DNA of 64,000 bases from Enoplolaimus lenunculus. Its lineage: Eukaryota; Nematoda; Enoplea; Enoplida; Thoracostomopsidae. The notes below the pieces were generated by a model, which did no database searches, was not told the DNA's origin, and saw only the letters and a list, made by a program, of their open reading frames with translations. A program made the position numbers and the translations under genes. The stretch lies in assembly GCA_030248215.1 (NCBI GenBank), contig JASANG010001574.1, positions 62,001 through 126,000 of the forward strand, in the 5' to 3' direction. Below, piece by piece: positions 20,001-31,853 of the stretch; position 1 is the stretch's first letter; every line of letters begins with the position of its first letter.

Positions 20001-23000
20001 CCTGCTCCGGCACTGGTCACGATGTATTGTGTGGGAGCTTCAGGACCGATACGTTAGATTGCACAAGGCGTAGGGTGGGCCGTGCTACTGCATTAAATAA
20101 AATGGAGACAGAAGCCTCCTGCTACCGTTTTTCATAGATCTGGTGCCGACTTACTATAAAATCACACATAGTAACGCGTGGGAAATGGCCAGAATTTTCC
20201 CACGTATGATCGTGAATCAAATCATGAATAATGTCTGCGCCCCAAAACGTGTATTTGGCTCCGATAAATTTGTTCAACAGCAATAGCTGTCCAATGACAT
20301 TAAGGACGTATAGCAATTTGCATGCAATGTACACGCATGTGACATATAAACCTTTCGCTTTGCCGCAACCAAATATAAACACGATCGGATTCGATTCTCG
20401 TCCAAAACTTTTCTGAAAATTTAAATTAAATTTTGGATTTAATTCACAGTCGGAACTTTTCTGAAATTTAAGTTAAATTTGTCATTCGGTTCTCGTTCGA
20501 AACGTTTCTGAAATTTAAGTTAAATTTGTCATTCGATTATCGTCCGCAACTTTTTTGAAATGTAAGTTAAATTTAGGGTTCAATCTATGTCCGAAACTTT
20601 TTTGAAAATTTTTATGTTAAATTTTTGATTCAAATTCATGTCCTCAACGTTTTTGAAATTAAGTTAAATTTTAGATTCAATTTATGCCCGCAACATTTTT
20701 GAAATTTTAAATTTCAAATTTGTCAATCACAACCATTCCCATGAAAAACGATTTGTTATAGACGAGGTAAGAAGAGCGACACAGGGTGTAAAAATCCTGA
20801 TAGCGATTGGATTTCGGTAGGAAACGAACACCTCACCGTTTGCTCACAGTAGCTCCGGCTTTGGTTACTACTTGAAATTTTTACCAGAAGCAAAATATGC
20901 GCACGAGCAAGATTACAATATGGCGTAAATTATACACTGAAGATGTAGTAATTAACACTATATGTTTAAAAGTTGGTTGTTTCATGATAAAATAGGCAGG
21001 TGCGGTGATATAAAGAACCTAAGAGGGGGCGCATGCCCAATTTTTTGGATGATTTTGGTTATTCCTTCCAGCCGCCGTTCGTCCAAAGATGGTTGGATTT
21101 TGAATATTTATGCCTATTTGAGATTTTCATAACCTCTAACGGTTATTCCACGCCCAAATTTGGATATTTCAAAAATTTTATTTTGAGAGCTTGTGGAGTT
21201 GAGTCCAACTGTGTTAAATTTTCTGCAATCAAACATCTGGCTAACGAGTTATGGCCAAATAGTTGATTTGGAGCGCTGCCAACGATTTGGGACGGCAACA
21301 AATAAGTTATTCGACCTTCGACCATAACTCATTAACCAGAGGTCTGAATGTGAAAACTCACTGTTTAACAGATAAACTTTGGGTCTCAATCAAGGACTTC
21401 GGGATTGGGCCTTAAAAATCAAATTTTCAAAAAATTCATATTCGGTCGTAGAATGACCAGGGGAGGTAACGATAAGTTCAGATATGCCACAATTTTCAAA
21501 ATCCAACCACCTTTGGGCAATCGTGCTGTTAGCTTACTTTTTCACTGGAGTATGTTTGCAAACCAATTGATTATACGCTGAAAATGCCGCCATAAAATGT
21601 GCTTTAATTTGCGCGAAGCGCAAGTTCTGTCATCACCCCCCCTCTTTCTTATCACCGCCATTGAAAATGGGTGACATTACAGGCGGGTCTCCCAAGTCAA
21701 GGGAGACGGAATCGTAACCCATGGGCGTCATAAGTGGAGTAGCGGTATGTTCTTGAAAAAGGGCGTGTGTCGGCCGATCTGGTAAAAGCTAATAGTTTTG
21801 ACAGAGGCAGAAAAATGAAAAACCTTTAAACTTAAAGTACTCAATGTGTATAATATCATTAATTCTGTATGATATCACGACTGTTCGTCACCCAACAACT
21901 CGTCACCCGACAACTTGCAATCCGAAATTTTATCGACTCGACAATTTGTCGCACATATTTTAATATGTTTTAATCTTTTGGCGTGACAAGCTGTCGGATG
22001 ACGAATTTTCATAGATTCATTTCGTACATACTTGTAAACTGCAAGAGTCTTCAATATGGTTTGAAATTATTTTTACACTGCTTTCACGTTGGTTATGTTT
22101 TACATTTTTAGTATCGCACGCCATTGATACAATTGCTCGAACGTTTAAACCTGAAATTATAGTTTTTTTTGGCAATTTTTGAAACGCCAGTTTAAAGCAG
22201 GTCAGTATCAGCTATTGCGGATAGGTCATGCTTACGGCAAAATAATATGTCATAGCCCAACGCGTAATTCAGTGTCAAATTGGGATGGGTTAATAAACGA
22301 TCAATTATCTCTAATGAAACTACGGTTGTTTTGATTGGTTATTGCTGTAGCTATTTTCATTGGGTTCGTAATAGTTACACATTAAAATGCAATAATGAAC
22401 ACTTGTTATCATTGAGAACTAAAGAGGCCAATGTTACGTTGGTGCTAGCCATTTGTTCGCGGAACTATAATAGACTAAGCTTGAGCTTTAAACTAATTTT
22501 TGGGTTAGGCAGGCTTCGACATAGTTATAGGCTTAGCCTTGTGAGATTATGTTTAGCCTTAGGTTTAGGAGTATGCTTATACTACTGTTATACCCCTCAA
22601 AGTAGCATTAGCCATTAGAAATTGTTTGATTTGTATAAGCGAGAATATTACCAGGCGTTATACTGCATTATTTTTCATTACACGCAGATAGAAGTTTTGC
22701 TTTAACCGCAAATTTATTAATTTTAAAGGTTAAGAGACATGATTGCAATATCAACGTTTTACCAGATTGCCAATTCATAAGTTGCCATATCAGATGAGGA
22801 ATATGAAACAACAACGCTTGAAGCGCAAGAACGAACGGAACCCATTGATAGTAGCTGATTTCTTTTTGTTCACGTTCTTTATAGTCGTCTGGTAAATTGT
22901 CTAAAAAGCCATTTCTGAACTTTTAATTTGACGCTGTTATGATTTTATAAAACCAACTAAAACATTAATACTACGGGTCTTTTCCAATGCTATGTCAAAA

Positions 23001-25315
23001 ACATGGTCTGTTGGGTTAGCTCACCCCAGCCAGCGTTTGCGTAAAAATGATTGACTTTGAAAATTTTGGCATATTTGAGCTTTTCATAACATTTCCTGAG
23101 CGTTTCACCTCAAATCAGAGTCTTTGAAAAATTCGAATTTTTTAAGTGCATTAGAAACCAAATTTTTTATCAAAACCTATGAGATTATATAAAGCTTTCG
23201 ACACCGCTTGTGGCGCTTTGTCGAATGGTTCTAAGTATTTGAAATGAGACATCTGGTTAACGAGCTGAGGTCAAATAACCGATATGGCGCCGTTCTAAAC
23301 CTTTGGCGGTACGGCAAAGCCCAAACGCTGAAAACCAAGGTAGCTTAACGTAGTTTATTCTTTAACAGTATATATATAAATAAATTCGACCAAGTTTAAG
23401 CAGTTATTGAACGAAATTTTAATTTAAAACATCGTGGAAAACCCGCTTCACTCACATGGCTCCAAAACTCTAAAATGTGTCTACTTTATTCATCGTAAAT
23501 TTTCAACGGTTTATAATGACTTGCAAGCAAGGTTGAAAATCTTCTGGGGGGGCAATAATTTTCCAGGAAAGCTGAGCCCCCCCCGCCCCACTTGACTACG
23601 GACCCGCCAGTTCACACGTTATATGCGACGCATCATCAGCCCAATTTAAACATTCAATAAATGTTCTTTTCAATTTCATGTATAAAATTTATTTATTTTA
23701 TCGTCAAAACAAAAGTCTCAAAAAACACCGATACTCTTGTCTAAAGCGTAATCCACATCCGATTTAATTAAAAACTTTAACCACAATACACACCAGACAT
23801 TGGCACCCAATACGTATTTTCGATGTAACAAAAATTCTCCGTATATTTCGCCCATGATCCTTTGAACTCTGCCGGCACCCAACATTGCAGTGGTTCGCCC
23901 ACATACTGTTTGGCGCTCAGTGTGATTGCGAATCCAAGTAACAGTACTACCTGAAATGTAAGGTATCCCGGCCATTCGTAGCCCGACAACTCGTCGAGTG
24001 ACAACTTGTAACCTGAAATTATTTCATCGACTCGACATAGTCGCCAATCAGTAAGCTTAGGCGTTGGCTTACGATTACGCATAGGATTATGGCTAAATTT
24101 ACTATCAATAGGCTTCAGGATGTTAATTTTTTGAGCGACAAGTTGTCGGACGTCGAATTGTCATAGATTCGAAAAGTAAAATTGTGTTATGGAATAAAGT
24201 ATTAAAATGGCAAGAATATTACATTTGTGAAACGAAAATGAACTCATATTGATCTTAATTGTCGAAATTGGTAATATGAATCAATATGAACAAAAATTAA
24301 AGCACATATCAATTTGAAATATATACTTGAAAAACAAGCTACGCAACTAGCTATATTAAGTATACAAAAATGCAAAACGACTGCCTGAAATGCAAATGTT
24401 ACAATGAACGAGTCCAAAATTATCCCAACTGAAACGAACACGGTTAGCGTTCAAAATACCGAAACTGAACGAGTGAAATAACAAGTGTAAAAATCGAAAA
24501 TACAATTTTCAATTCTAATGTTGACAAACACATCGAAGAACCAAAATTACAAGTCCTTCATTTTGAAACGTACTACAGATAACTAAATAGAGACGTAATT
24601 TTGGTCGTTGAACTAAAAGTTCAATCAGGTTTTCAATCAAACATACTTAATTCAATTTAAAATTACGGAAACGTTATATAATGGCAATATTATACAAAAT
24701 TATGCATAGAATTTAACTGGTTTTGGGTCTTGCATAATTTTTCCACAATTAAGATAAAGGCTTAGGCTTAGGGCAGTCTTTTCCTTAAAGTATACGTAAG
24801 CTTAAGTATGCGCGGGAAAAGTGTAGTCTTGCCTCACGTTTAATCAGCGCGCGATCAGTACATAAGTTAGCTAATTTAAGCAAAAGTATATTGAGTGTAC
24901 CCTAAAAGTGCTACTTACCAGGGTGTAACAGGATATTCGTTTCCGGTAAAAATTGGTATCTGTTTCCGTTTGGTTATTGAAATACCAAAAATTACGTTAT
25001 TTTTTCGCTCAAAATTAGTTATGAATCACAAAAATATTACGCAATATTTCATAACAGATATGCGGTGACTGTTCAAAATGAAATAAAAATTACGAAATTC
25101 ATCCGAAATTTAAAAATTATCTTCGAAACTTTTGTACTTTATTATCCACTTTCCGTTTCAGTTATTTTGATCACTATCCGTTTACGTTATTTTTACTATC
25201 CGTTTACACCCTGCTACCCAGTGCTACTTACAGTATAATAGTAATTGAGTCGGTCGATACTGTCATCTTCAAATCGTGGTTTGATTTGTTTTAGAAACGC
25301 TGCAAGTTGATCCAT
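17032..25315 (-). CDS. innexin (gap-junction channel), 7 exons
   Basis: Minus-strand exons 25315-25232, 23950-23794, 22900-22763, 22150-22032, 20412-20155, 19493-19331 and 17357-17032 total 1245 nt, 414 residues, with matching phases throughout. The N-terminus (MDQLAAFLKQIKPRF ... DRLNYYY) is typical of innexins. YVGEPLQCW (44-52), C51 and C69 and ENTYWVP form the first outer loop; YYQWVPFVLALQAL (97-110) opens the second membrane segment; LLYVLNVIGQLLLLNKFIG is the third; C249 and C266 lie in the second outer loop; FNEKIYLFLWWWFL leads the fourth; DGVFVMRLVSANAGDVICTE is the conserved C-terminal tail. The length is normal for the family. Innexins form hemichannels and gap junctions in the plasma membrane. 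The usual CVLPIN motif reads CVLMIN. Several introns have repeats next to splice sites. A TAAAATAAAA stretch (minus strand, about 16734-16725) could serve as poly(A) signal. Family assignment is firm; no paralogue name is given. Confidence 0.93.
17505..17670. mobile_element. diverged CCCGTATTCTCAAATG-family MITE
   Basis: Only the right end (TACGTTTGAGAAGACGGGC) and an interior like GCAGCTACGAATTTCAAA are clear. In innexin intron 6. Confidence 0.45.
17671..19152. other. innexin intron 6 interior
   Basis: Mostly unique AT-rich sequence. A tract of CCTAAG-type hexamers at about 18634-18800 looks like a degraded TTAGGC-core element. No exon recognised. Confidence 0.4.
19153..19310 (+). mobile_element. 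GGCCCGTAG-ended repeat beside innexin exon 6
   Basis: Starts GGCCTGTGGCCAACTCACC and ends TTGTCTACGGGCC. Its end is about 20 nt from the exon 6 donor (exon ends at 19331 on the minus strand). Confidence 0.7.
19494..20154. other. innexin intron 5
   Basis: No repeat or exon recognised. Two overlapping plus-strand ORFs have no protein character. Confidence 0.4.
20413..20720 (-). repeat. tandem array of a 3' splice-site unit upstream of innexin exon 5
   Basis: Seven units of 46-51 bp. On the minus strand each carries a version of the exon 5 acceptor and first exon bases: TTTAAATTTTCAG then AAAAGTT... The three units nearest the exon (AG at 20413, 20461 and 20508) keep CAG; the four farther ones have CAA. 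The true exon starts at 20412. Units diverge substantially, so the array is not recent. Confidence 0.8.
20990..21560. repeat. old repeat, shared in part with 23035-23340
   Basis: Shared motifs include TTTGAGATTTTCATAAC against TTTGAGCTTTTCATAAC, and TGGCTAACGAGTTATGGCCAAAT against a close match at 23250. Ends are not defined. Both lie in innexin introns. Confidence 0.4.
21884..22019. mobile_element. palindromic MITE (CGACAACTCGTC family) beside innexin exon 4
   Basis: Left part CAACTCGTCACCCGACAACT, right part GACAAGCTGTCGGATGACGA, inverted. It ends about 12 nt from the exon 4 donor, which follows exon base 22032 on the minus strand. Confidence 0.7.
22436..22613 (+). mobile_element. TTAGGC-core MITE (GGCC family), mixed ends
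   Basis: The left end GGCCAATGTTACGTTGG resembles one end type, while the following GGAACTATAATAGACTAAGC matches the other; the right end is CATTAGCC. Flanking octamers ACTAAAGA and ATTAGAAA agree at 6 of 8. In innexin intron 3. Confidence 0.65.
23500..23606 (+). mobile_element. partial GGCCCGTAG-ended repeat
   Basis: Right half only: TTGCAAGCAAGGTTGAAAAT followed by a C-rich run and CTTGACTACGGACCCG. Confidence 0.5.
23972..24172. mobile_element. CGACAACTCGTC-family MITE with TTAGGC-like core, beside innexin exon 2
   Basis: Left CCCGACAACTCGTCGAGTGA, right GCGACAAGTTGTCGGACGTC, with GTAAGCTTAGGCGTTGGC in the core. It begins about 22 nt upstream of the exon 2 acceptor (exon starts at 23950 on the minus strand), so the usual branch-point distance falls at or inside the element. 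Confidence 0.7.
24919..25213. mobile_element. hAT-like CAGGGTGTAA element in innexin intron 1
   Basis: Left CAGGGTGTAACAGGATA and inverted right CAGGGTGTAAACGGATAG. The 12-mer AGTGCTACTTAC occurs just outside both ends (24907-24918 and 25220-25231); its complement GTAAGTAGCACT is the exon 1 splice donor. The right copy is separated from the element by six extra bases, so the exact insertion history is unclear. Confidence 0.65.
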
Positions 25316-25633
25316 TTTATAGCGTTCCCTTGATAAATAATTAACTTATTGTTAAATTTTCGGTTTGCAATATAACAGCAGGAATTTTTCAAACAAAAAT
25401 TTTCCTGTAATTTTTCAAATCTGCTAAAATAAGCGACTGCACTAAAAAGTATGTTTCGGAAATTAGATGCTTGAATATTAAAATAAAACCATTATTTTTA
25501 AAAGTGCAGCAGTGCGGCAAGCAGGGTTCGAAATTGTCTTCCGACAACAAAAAACAATGGACAATGTTATTCTGACGCGGAAACGAACGCGTTATGTATA
25601 ATAAAATGCACGTCTTAAGTTTGCAGCTTACTT

Positions 25634-25973
25634 TAGTGACCCGAATAGGGGGACTGATATTTATTTGTCCTCTTATTATTTTTAACCCGCCCTCTGCCGC
25701 CCTTTGTCACAAATATATATTGGATATTGCAACTATCCGTTGAATTAAACGTTTATTTGTCTTGTATCAAAAGCTTGAGCGATAATGCAAGGCTATACTT
25801 AGGAATGTACTTTCAAAACTTAAGTATACTTTAAAGATTGGAACTCAACTTCATTTGGTTCTGGAGTCATTTATGCACTACAATTAGGGATAATTCATAC
25901 TTATGGACTCTATTTAGGGTTTAGGGACTTTATCGACCCCCTCTTATTATCCCCCTATTATTCGGATCACTAC
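25634..25973 (+). mobile_element. GTAGTGACCCG-ended MITE, internally deleted
   Basis: Ends TAGTGACCCGAATAGGG and TATTCGGATCACTAC, with shared interior motifs. About 100 bp shorter than full copies. Confidence 0.8.
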
Positions 25974-28282
25974 ATGCATGAGGGGCTCAAGGAAGAACTC
26001 TCCGGCTCAGGGACTTTTTATAAGTGTCAAGTTGTGACGGGACACCACAGGGTCAGCAAATGAAAAAAGGATCAACAGCTATACTTATATAAAATACACA
26101 TGCTCTATGAATAGTTACATTAATTTTGAACGTTGGTAACAAAGTATAAATAGGTTCTTATATACGTTCCCACTGCTGTATTCGAAATTTTCAAATTTTC
26201 ACATGTTTAGCTGAAATAGAAAATTTGTTGCAATTTGTTTTAAAGAAAACTTTAATGCTGAAATTAATAAAAAATGTGTGATTTGCTCCGCATAAATTTG
26301 TCCTAAACGACTCGCTGAGTAACCAACTTTGTTCGAAAATGCGTCACTACTAAATATAATTCATTCTCGTCTGTGATTCCAAAAACTAAAATAACTACTT
26401 TGTTATCAGACCTAAATGTCTGAAAAGCTTAGCACGACCGTTTAGGCTGTTGCTTTATGTAGACCTTGTAAAGCTGGGCTGGCAAGTATATGCACGAAGC
26501 AACTAAAGCTTAGCGATAGGAAGCTTATTTGATAAGACCCAACGCACATTTACAATGTTATCAAATTGTCTTAAAACTTGGATACAAAGGTGCGAATTCT
26601 ATACTATAACGTTAAAAATTTGACAGAACGTAAGTACGTACAGTTTGGATTAGAAGGAAGTAATTACAATCGTTGATATAAATTTTAGATTTGAGCTGGT
26701 GAATTCAGTTGTATATTCCGTAGAACTATGTCACATTTGGGGCCGTTCCGATATCTTGGTAGGTTTTAGGTTATATTTTTGCATTGGCTTTAGACTTAGG
26801 TTTTGGCATATGCTTAATCTACAGCTACGATCGTAACAATAATATTGACCATGTCACAAATAATTTTTCGAACTTGTGTAGAATAGTTATTGATTTGTTA
26901 CAGCTATAGTTTAGAAAGAATTATCTAACAATTAACAAAACGTATACATAAGATTTCGACCCTAGGATGTAGCTTAAGTTCTGTGTTGGCTGAACAACGT
27001 ATAACAAATACTTTAGCAAGCATTCCAGCAAAAAATAGACGGTATCATATATTCTGTTTATAGGTATAAAAACCAGGAAAACGGTTATTAACATCGGAAC
27101 CAGTTTTGAAAAAAACGCCACATTACACTGTTCTGTCACAGTAGCCAGCTGCCAGCATAGATGATCATATGGACCTATCCAGATAGCGTGTGGGAGTCAA
27201 TGCCACCCATTCCACTTTTTAGATTATAACTTTTTACGCTAAATTCGACGCTACTCAGTCGGTTTTGCGTATTCCTTCCAATGCAAACACTCCATCCAAA
27301 TTGTAAATTTGCACTGTGTTTAATATATCAGTTGGTTTTGGCTTATCGCTTATTTCGCTCACGAGGTTGTATTATTCTCATGCGATGCGACGAACGATTT
27401 GATCATGTCAATAATATCGTTTAAGCTGAGGCTTAAGCTTAGGAATATGCTTATACTAGTGTTACAGCTCTGTTCTATACATTAGCCATATCACTGAATA
27501 TAAACGGTAACAGAAATTCATCTGGTACCATGCCTGTATAGGGTTATAAACCGCACAGCTTTTATGTTACTAAAGTGACACATTCTAATTGACATTTTGA
27601 CGTTAGTGTAAAAAGTTATTTGCTTACTAAACCCCCTACAAAGTTATGAATGGTGTCTGTTTGAATTTCAACCACATAGGGGGGTAAAGTCATGCAAACA
27701 CTATACAATCCGCGTTACGTTAGAAGTATACTGTCATTAATAGTTATACTCGAATTTTTCAAAATACTTCAAAATTGTGCGCAATTCTACGCTAAAATCT
27801 ACAGTGGTTTTTAATGCTGTTTACCTTGTTTTATTTTAGTTTTTATTGCATTTGCGGTTTAAAATAAAATTAGGTCGTTCGAGATAAAATTAAGTCAAAA
27901 CATTCGAGTCATTCAGATCATTAAGCTTTGTTTAAATTTTAAGCTGAAGGGCTCGTACAGGTGTACAGAGTGTAGATTCACCTCTTGGGTTCTGTAAGCT
28001 AATATTATATAGGAAGGTATGTACGAAATAAAACTCATACTACATTTCAGCGCCAATCTTCTATAATATAGGTTTAGCCTAAAATGTGTTTTTCTACATT
28101 CCAAGAAACAATATTCCTTTAACGGTTTGGTATATTTTGTATTAAACCGGGTTATGTTTCTGCCGGCGATGATATATTTTGCCAGAATTAGAATAATTTC
28201 CAGTATCCCAGTAAATGAAACCAATAGTTGTGATACCATACACAGACCATCATGTAAAATGACGCTAGTATGAAATATAAGA
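25974..28282. other. intergenic, only repeat fragments recognised
   Basis: Two right-end fragments of TTAGGC-core MITEs lie at about 26740-26850 (ending AATATTGACC) and 27401-27487 (ending CTATACATTAGCC). The rest is unique AT-rich sequence without protein-like ORFs. Confidence 0.5.
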
Positions 28283-28386
28283 CTTTACTTAAGTCTAAGC
28301 CCATGCCTAATCATATATACTACAGCTTAAATGCTTACTCTATGGCAGTCCTGCGGAAAAACGTATCGCGCGTGATACTGCGTTTA
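28283..28386 (-). mobile_element. fragment of a TTAGGC-core MITE
   Basis: CTTAAGTCTAAGCCCATG, then TGGCAGTCCTGCGGAAAAAC, the reversed left end of the family. Confidence 0.6.
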
Positions 28387-28737
28387 TAATCAACGCGAAA
28401 TGCTGTGTTCAAATCTTAATGTTTAAACCTCAGGGGCAAAACAGGAAAAAGGAACACACAGAAAAAGTATAAGCTTAAAGCTTACGAATGCATGAATTCA
28501 ACTGAACAAAACCATACTTATCGTGTTTTACGTACTCGGGTCTTCAAAGATACGAAGATCATTGGCTCGTATTTTCAAAATCAGCCATCAATAATACAGA
28601 TAAATCGTCAGCAACCAACTTGAAAGCTATCATGAAAACCAAGTTGTTTAGTCATTGAAATTGAGAGATCAAACGTCACCTTTCCGATTTTGGTTCCATG
28701 TTCAATTCGCAGGTCAAAAAACCTCCTTTGACGTTTT

Positions 28738-28914
28738 GGCCCATGTAAATATCAGCGACAGAACGTTTTTCTGAAGGACTGCAATAGAATAATCTTAAAC
28801 TTTGGACTATTTTTGCTTAACGCTTAGGTATAAGCTCGTTGTTACGCTTAGGCTTAGGCTTAAGCTTAGGAATATGCTTATACTATTGTCACGGCCCTGT
28901 TCCGTACGTTGGCC
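28738..28914 (+). mobile_element. TTAGGC-core MITE (GGCC family), full length
   Basis: GGCCCATGTAAATATCAGCG to GTTCCGTACGTTGGCC, flanked by GACGTTTT (28730-28737) and GACATTTT (28915-28922), 7 of 8 identical. Confidence 0.85.
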
Positions 28915-29311
28915 GACATTTTTCTAAAACGTCTATATATACGCTCTTGTGAATATAGAAAGTAGAATACAAAAATATTCGTTTGTGTCAATGTTGCGTT
29001 TAAAGTGGTTTTTACTAAAATTGCAGCCAACACTTATCGCTTGCTTTATACGTATTGCAAATGCGAGTTCAGATGTATGCGCTTGTGACCGAGTTTATGT
29101 TTACAATTTTCATTTTAGAAACTTTACAGTCAGATATATTTGCGATTTTTAGCAAAAATTGCTGCTGGTCAAGGTTAAAAATTAATTGTGGCTTATATTC
29201 GTATGACTTTTATTGTTTTTTAGCTTAAACTGAAAATACTCATGTAAGAAACGGTGATTGAGACGATTTTCAATTGCTGTCTTTTGGTATGATACATTTT
29301 CATTGGCTGGC

Positions 29312-29442
29312 CAACTCGTCTACTGACGCTTTCTAACCCGACTTGTTAGGCACGCGATAGTTTGGTGCTTATAATTAGGTTTAAAAAATATGCACAAGCT
29401 TTAACCCTCGGACGCTGTTGGGGGGACGAGTGTCATAGATTC
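29312..29442. mobile_element. degraded CGACAACTCGTC-family MITE
   Basis: GGCCAACTCGTCTACTGACG at the left and GGGGGGACGAGTGTCATAGA at the right; the shared final motif TCATAGATTC is also present in the copies at 21884 and 23972. Confidence 0.5.
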
Positions 29443-29704
29443 CTTCCTTCTAATGTACCTGATCGAGAATTTCTATACATATCGCAATTTACATTAACTT
29501 GAAAATTTTTTGCCATCTGATTTTTAAATTGAAGCAGCACACTTATTTCAATTTTTAAATAGGCCAATAGTTACACGGGTACATTGGGATCAGCATTCTC
29601 TAAATAAACTTTACCACCCATACCACTCGACAAACCACGTCATCGCTTGTATAAATTCTGCAAACTCACCGAATAGTCAACTAGGTATTTTTTGCACCGG
29701 CTTT

Positions 29705-30150
29705 GTCGTGACCCGAATAAGAGGCAGGACTGATATTTATTTGGACATCTCCAGAGGGCACCCACTGTTATTCGGTTACAGACTGTTATTTTGGCCGTTA
29801 TTTTAACCCACGCTCCGTCACTCTTTGTTACTGAAATTTATACGGGATTGCAACCCTCTGTTGAATTAAACCTTTATTTGTCTTGCATCAATAGATTGAG
29901 CGATAACGCAAAATTATACTTAGAAATGTAGTTTCAAAATTTAAGTTCGCTATAAAGTTTCGAACTCAAATTAATTGGTCTTGGAGTCATTTATGTGCCA
30001 CAATTAGGGATAATTGTCATTTATGGACTCTAATTAGGGTTTAGAGACTCTATCCGCTTACGGACTTATTAGGGATACGTACTCCTACTGATTGGGGCTC
30101 AAAATGGGGACCCCTCTTATTACCCTATCCTCTCTTATTCGGATCACTAC
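29705..30150 (+). mobile_element. GTAGTGACCCG-ended MITE, full length
   Basis: GTCGTGACCCGAATAAGAGG to CTCTCTTATTCGGATCACTAC-type inverted ends; all interior landmarks present. Confidence 0.85.
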
Positions 30151-30655
30151 ATTACGTGGCTGCCGGCTATGAACCTGTTCCTAAATCATTTCATTACTGC
30201 GCAACAACTTCCGTAAAGTATCTGCCATAGTTTGCTGAACACATTTTTTTCAACTGTTGCAATACAAAACCCATAAGTCACGTTTGAAAATCGCTGCTCG
30301 TACACGTACACATATATGTGCTTTCATGGTCAACTTATATTTTTTGAAACATTCTGCCGTGACCAAATTGCATTTTCTATTCGTTTTACCGAACCAGATC
30401 AATGTCCCTGGGACAGTAAAACAATCTGTTTAAAAGTTTCACTGGGTCATGGCTATTATGGCTGGTAGCCAGAATAGTGAGTTGAGTTGTTAAATGGGGT
30501 TTTTAAGCAAGATGTATTTATAGGTGACCGTGTGACACTATTAAGCAATATTTTATTTTGTATGAAAACCGAAATAAAAATAGCTTTTCAGTACCAGCTG
30601 GTTCTGGTTGCGCTTCATCGTTGTGATCGACCCTATGCTTGCTAGGGCCAATGTT

Positions 30656-30841
30656 ACTTTTAGGACCGTATCAGTAGATTAAGCGTATTGCTAAGCCTGA
30701 GCCTAAACCTAAGCGTTGCAAAAGCGTGTTCCTAAGACTAAGCCTAAGTCGAAGCCTAAACAAAAAATGTAGTCTAGAATGTAAGCCTACTCTTCTATAG
30801 ACCCACCAGAAACCGGGACGGCCCTAAAAGTAACATGGGTC
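30656..30841 (-). mobile_element. TTAGGC-core MITE, second end type
   Basis: GGCCAATGTTACTTTTAGGA at the left and, inverted at the right, GACCCATGTTACTTTTAGGG. The same hexamer core as the first type, split by TTGCAAAAGCGTG, and a conserved TCTATAGACCCACCAGAAAC. Confidence 0.8.
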
Positions 30842-31089
30842 TTTTCCGGGAATAAAGTTTTGTGGCATAAAAAACAACACAACTGTTGCGGTTTAGAGTG
30901 TGTACCAAGCGGGGTATTGTATGCTTGTGTCTCACTGAAAACAGGTGCTAAGAAAGATTTCCGTTCTTGGCTTGCACGCGCTGAGACAAGAAACATTTAC
31001 TTGGTTTGCTATTTTGTTGCAGTGTTTCCGTGATTTTGTAAAGGGGAAGCGGCGATGGTAGCGCTGTATACCCTGCTATTCATGGTGTG

Positions 31090-31280
31090 ACGACAATTCG
31101 TTGCTCGATACCTCGTCGACGACAACTTTTATCCGGAAATTTTGCCAAATCAGCAATTTGTAGCCCATCGCTTGACTTAGGCCCGGGTTTAGTTTTAGGT
31201 TTAAGCTTAGGCTTAAATTTAGGCGTTCAGAACACTGTCGGGCAACGAGTTGTCAGGCGACGATTTCGTTGCAAATTCGG
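31090..31280. mobile_element. CGACAACTCGTC-family MITE with TTAGGC core
   Basis: ACGACAATTCGTTGCTCGAT left, GGGCAACGAGTTGTCAGGCG right, with a long TTTAGGTTTAAGCTTAGGC core. Confidence 0.7.
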
Positions 31281-31368
31281 CTTTATTTTTTTAAACAATA
31301 GCTAATTTAACAGTACCGTTTACACGGTAGGTTACGTGAGATAACTGTAGATCAGGTTAGCCTGGTTG

Positions 31369-31738
31369 CATTATGATAAAAGCACGCAATTTGAGCGTCA
31401 TACCAAATTAAGCTTGCCTTAAACACTAAAAAACTTTCGAACTCCGAGAAAGGGCAACTCCCCACGCTATCTCCCAGTGTCATGGTCACCTCTTTTGTAA
31501 AATCAAGAAAGTATTTTGAACGATAATCTTTTCTAATACTAGTAAAATTACGTCATTATGATAAAAGCACGCAATTTGAGCGTCATACCAAATTAAGCTT
31601 GCCTTAAACACTAAAAAACTTTCGAACTCCGAGAAAGGGCAACTCCCCACGCTATCTCCCAGTGTCATGGTCACCTCTTTTATAAAATCAAGAAAGTATT
31701 TTTCACGATAATCTTTTCTAATACTAGTAAAATTACGT
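31369..31738. repeat. recent 185-bp tandem duplication
   Basis: 31369-31553 and 31554-31738 are nearly identical, starting CATTATGATAAAAGCACGC; I saw about four differences. A minus-strand ORF runs through it. Confidence 0.9.
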
Positions 31739-31853
31739 CTGGTTTCTAGCTCGCTTCGCTCGACATGTTTTGATATCTCGTTCGTGGTTAAAGTGTTTCC
31801 TTCCAAGTAAAAGAGGACATTAAATCCAAATTCACAAACCAAACCGGTACAAA

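Noticed and set aside
31486-31842. Minus-strand ORF of 118 codons
   Set aside because: It runs across a 185-bp tandem duplication that is not a multiple of three, so the two copies are read in different frames; not convincing as a gene.
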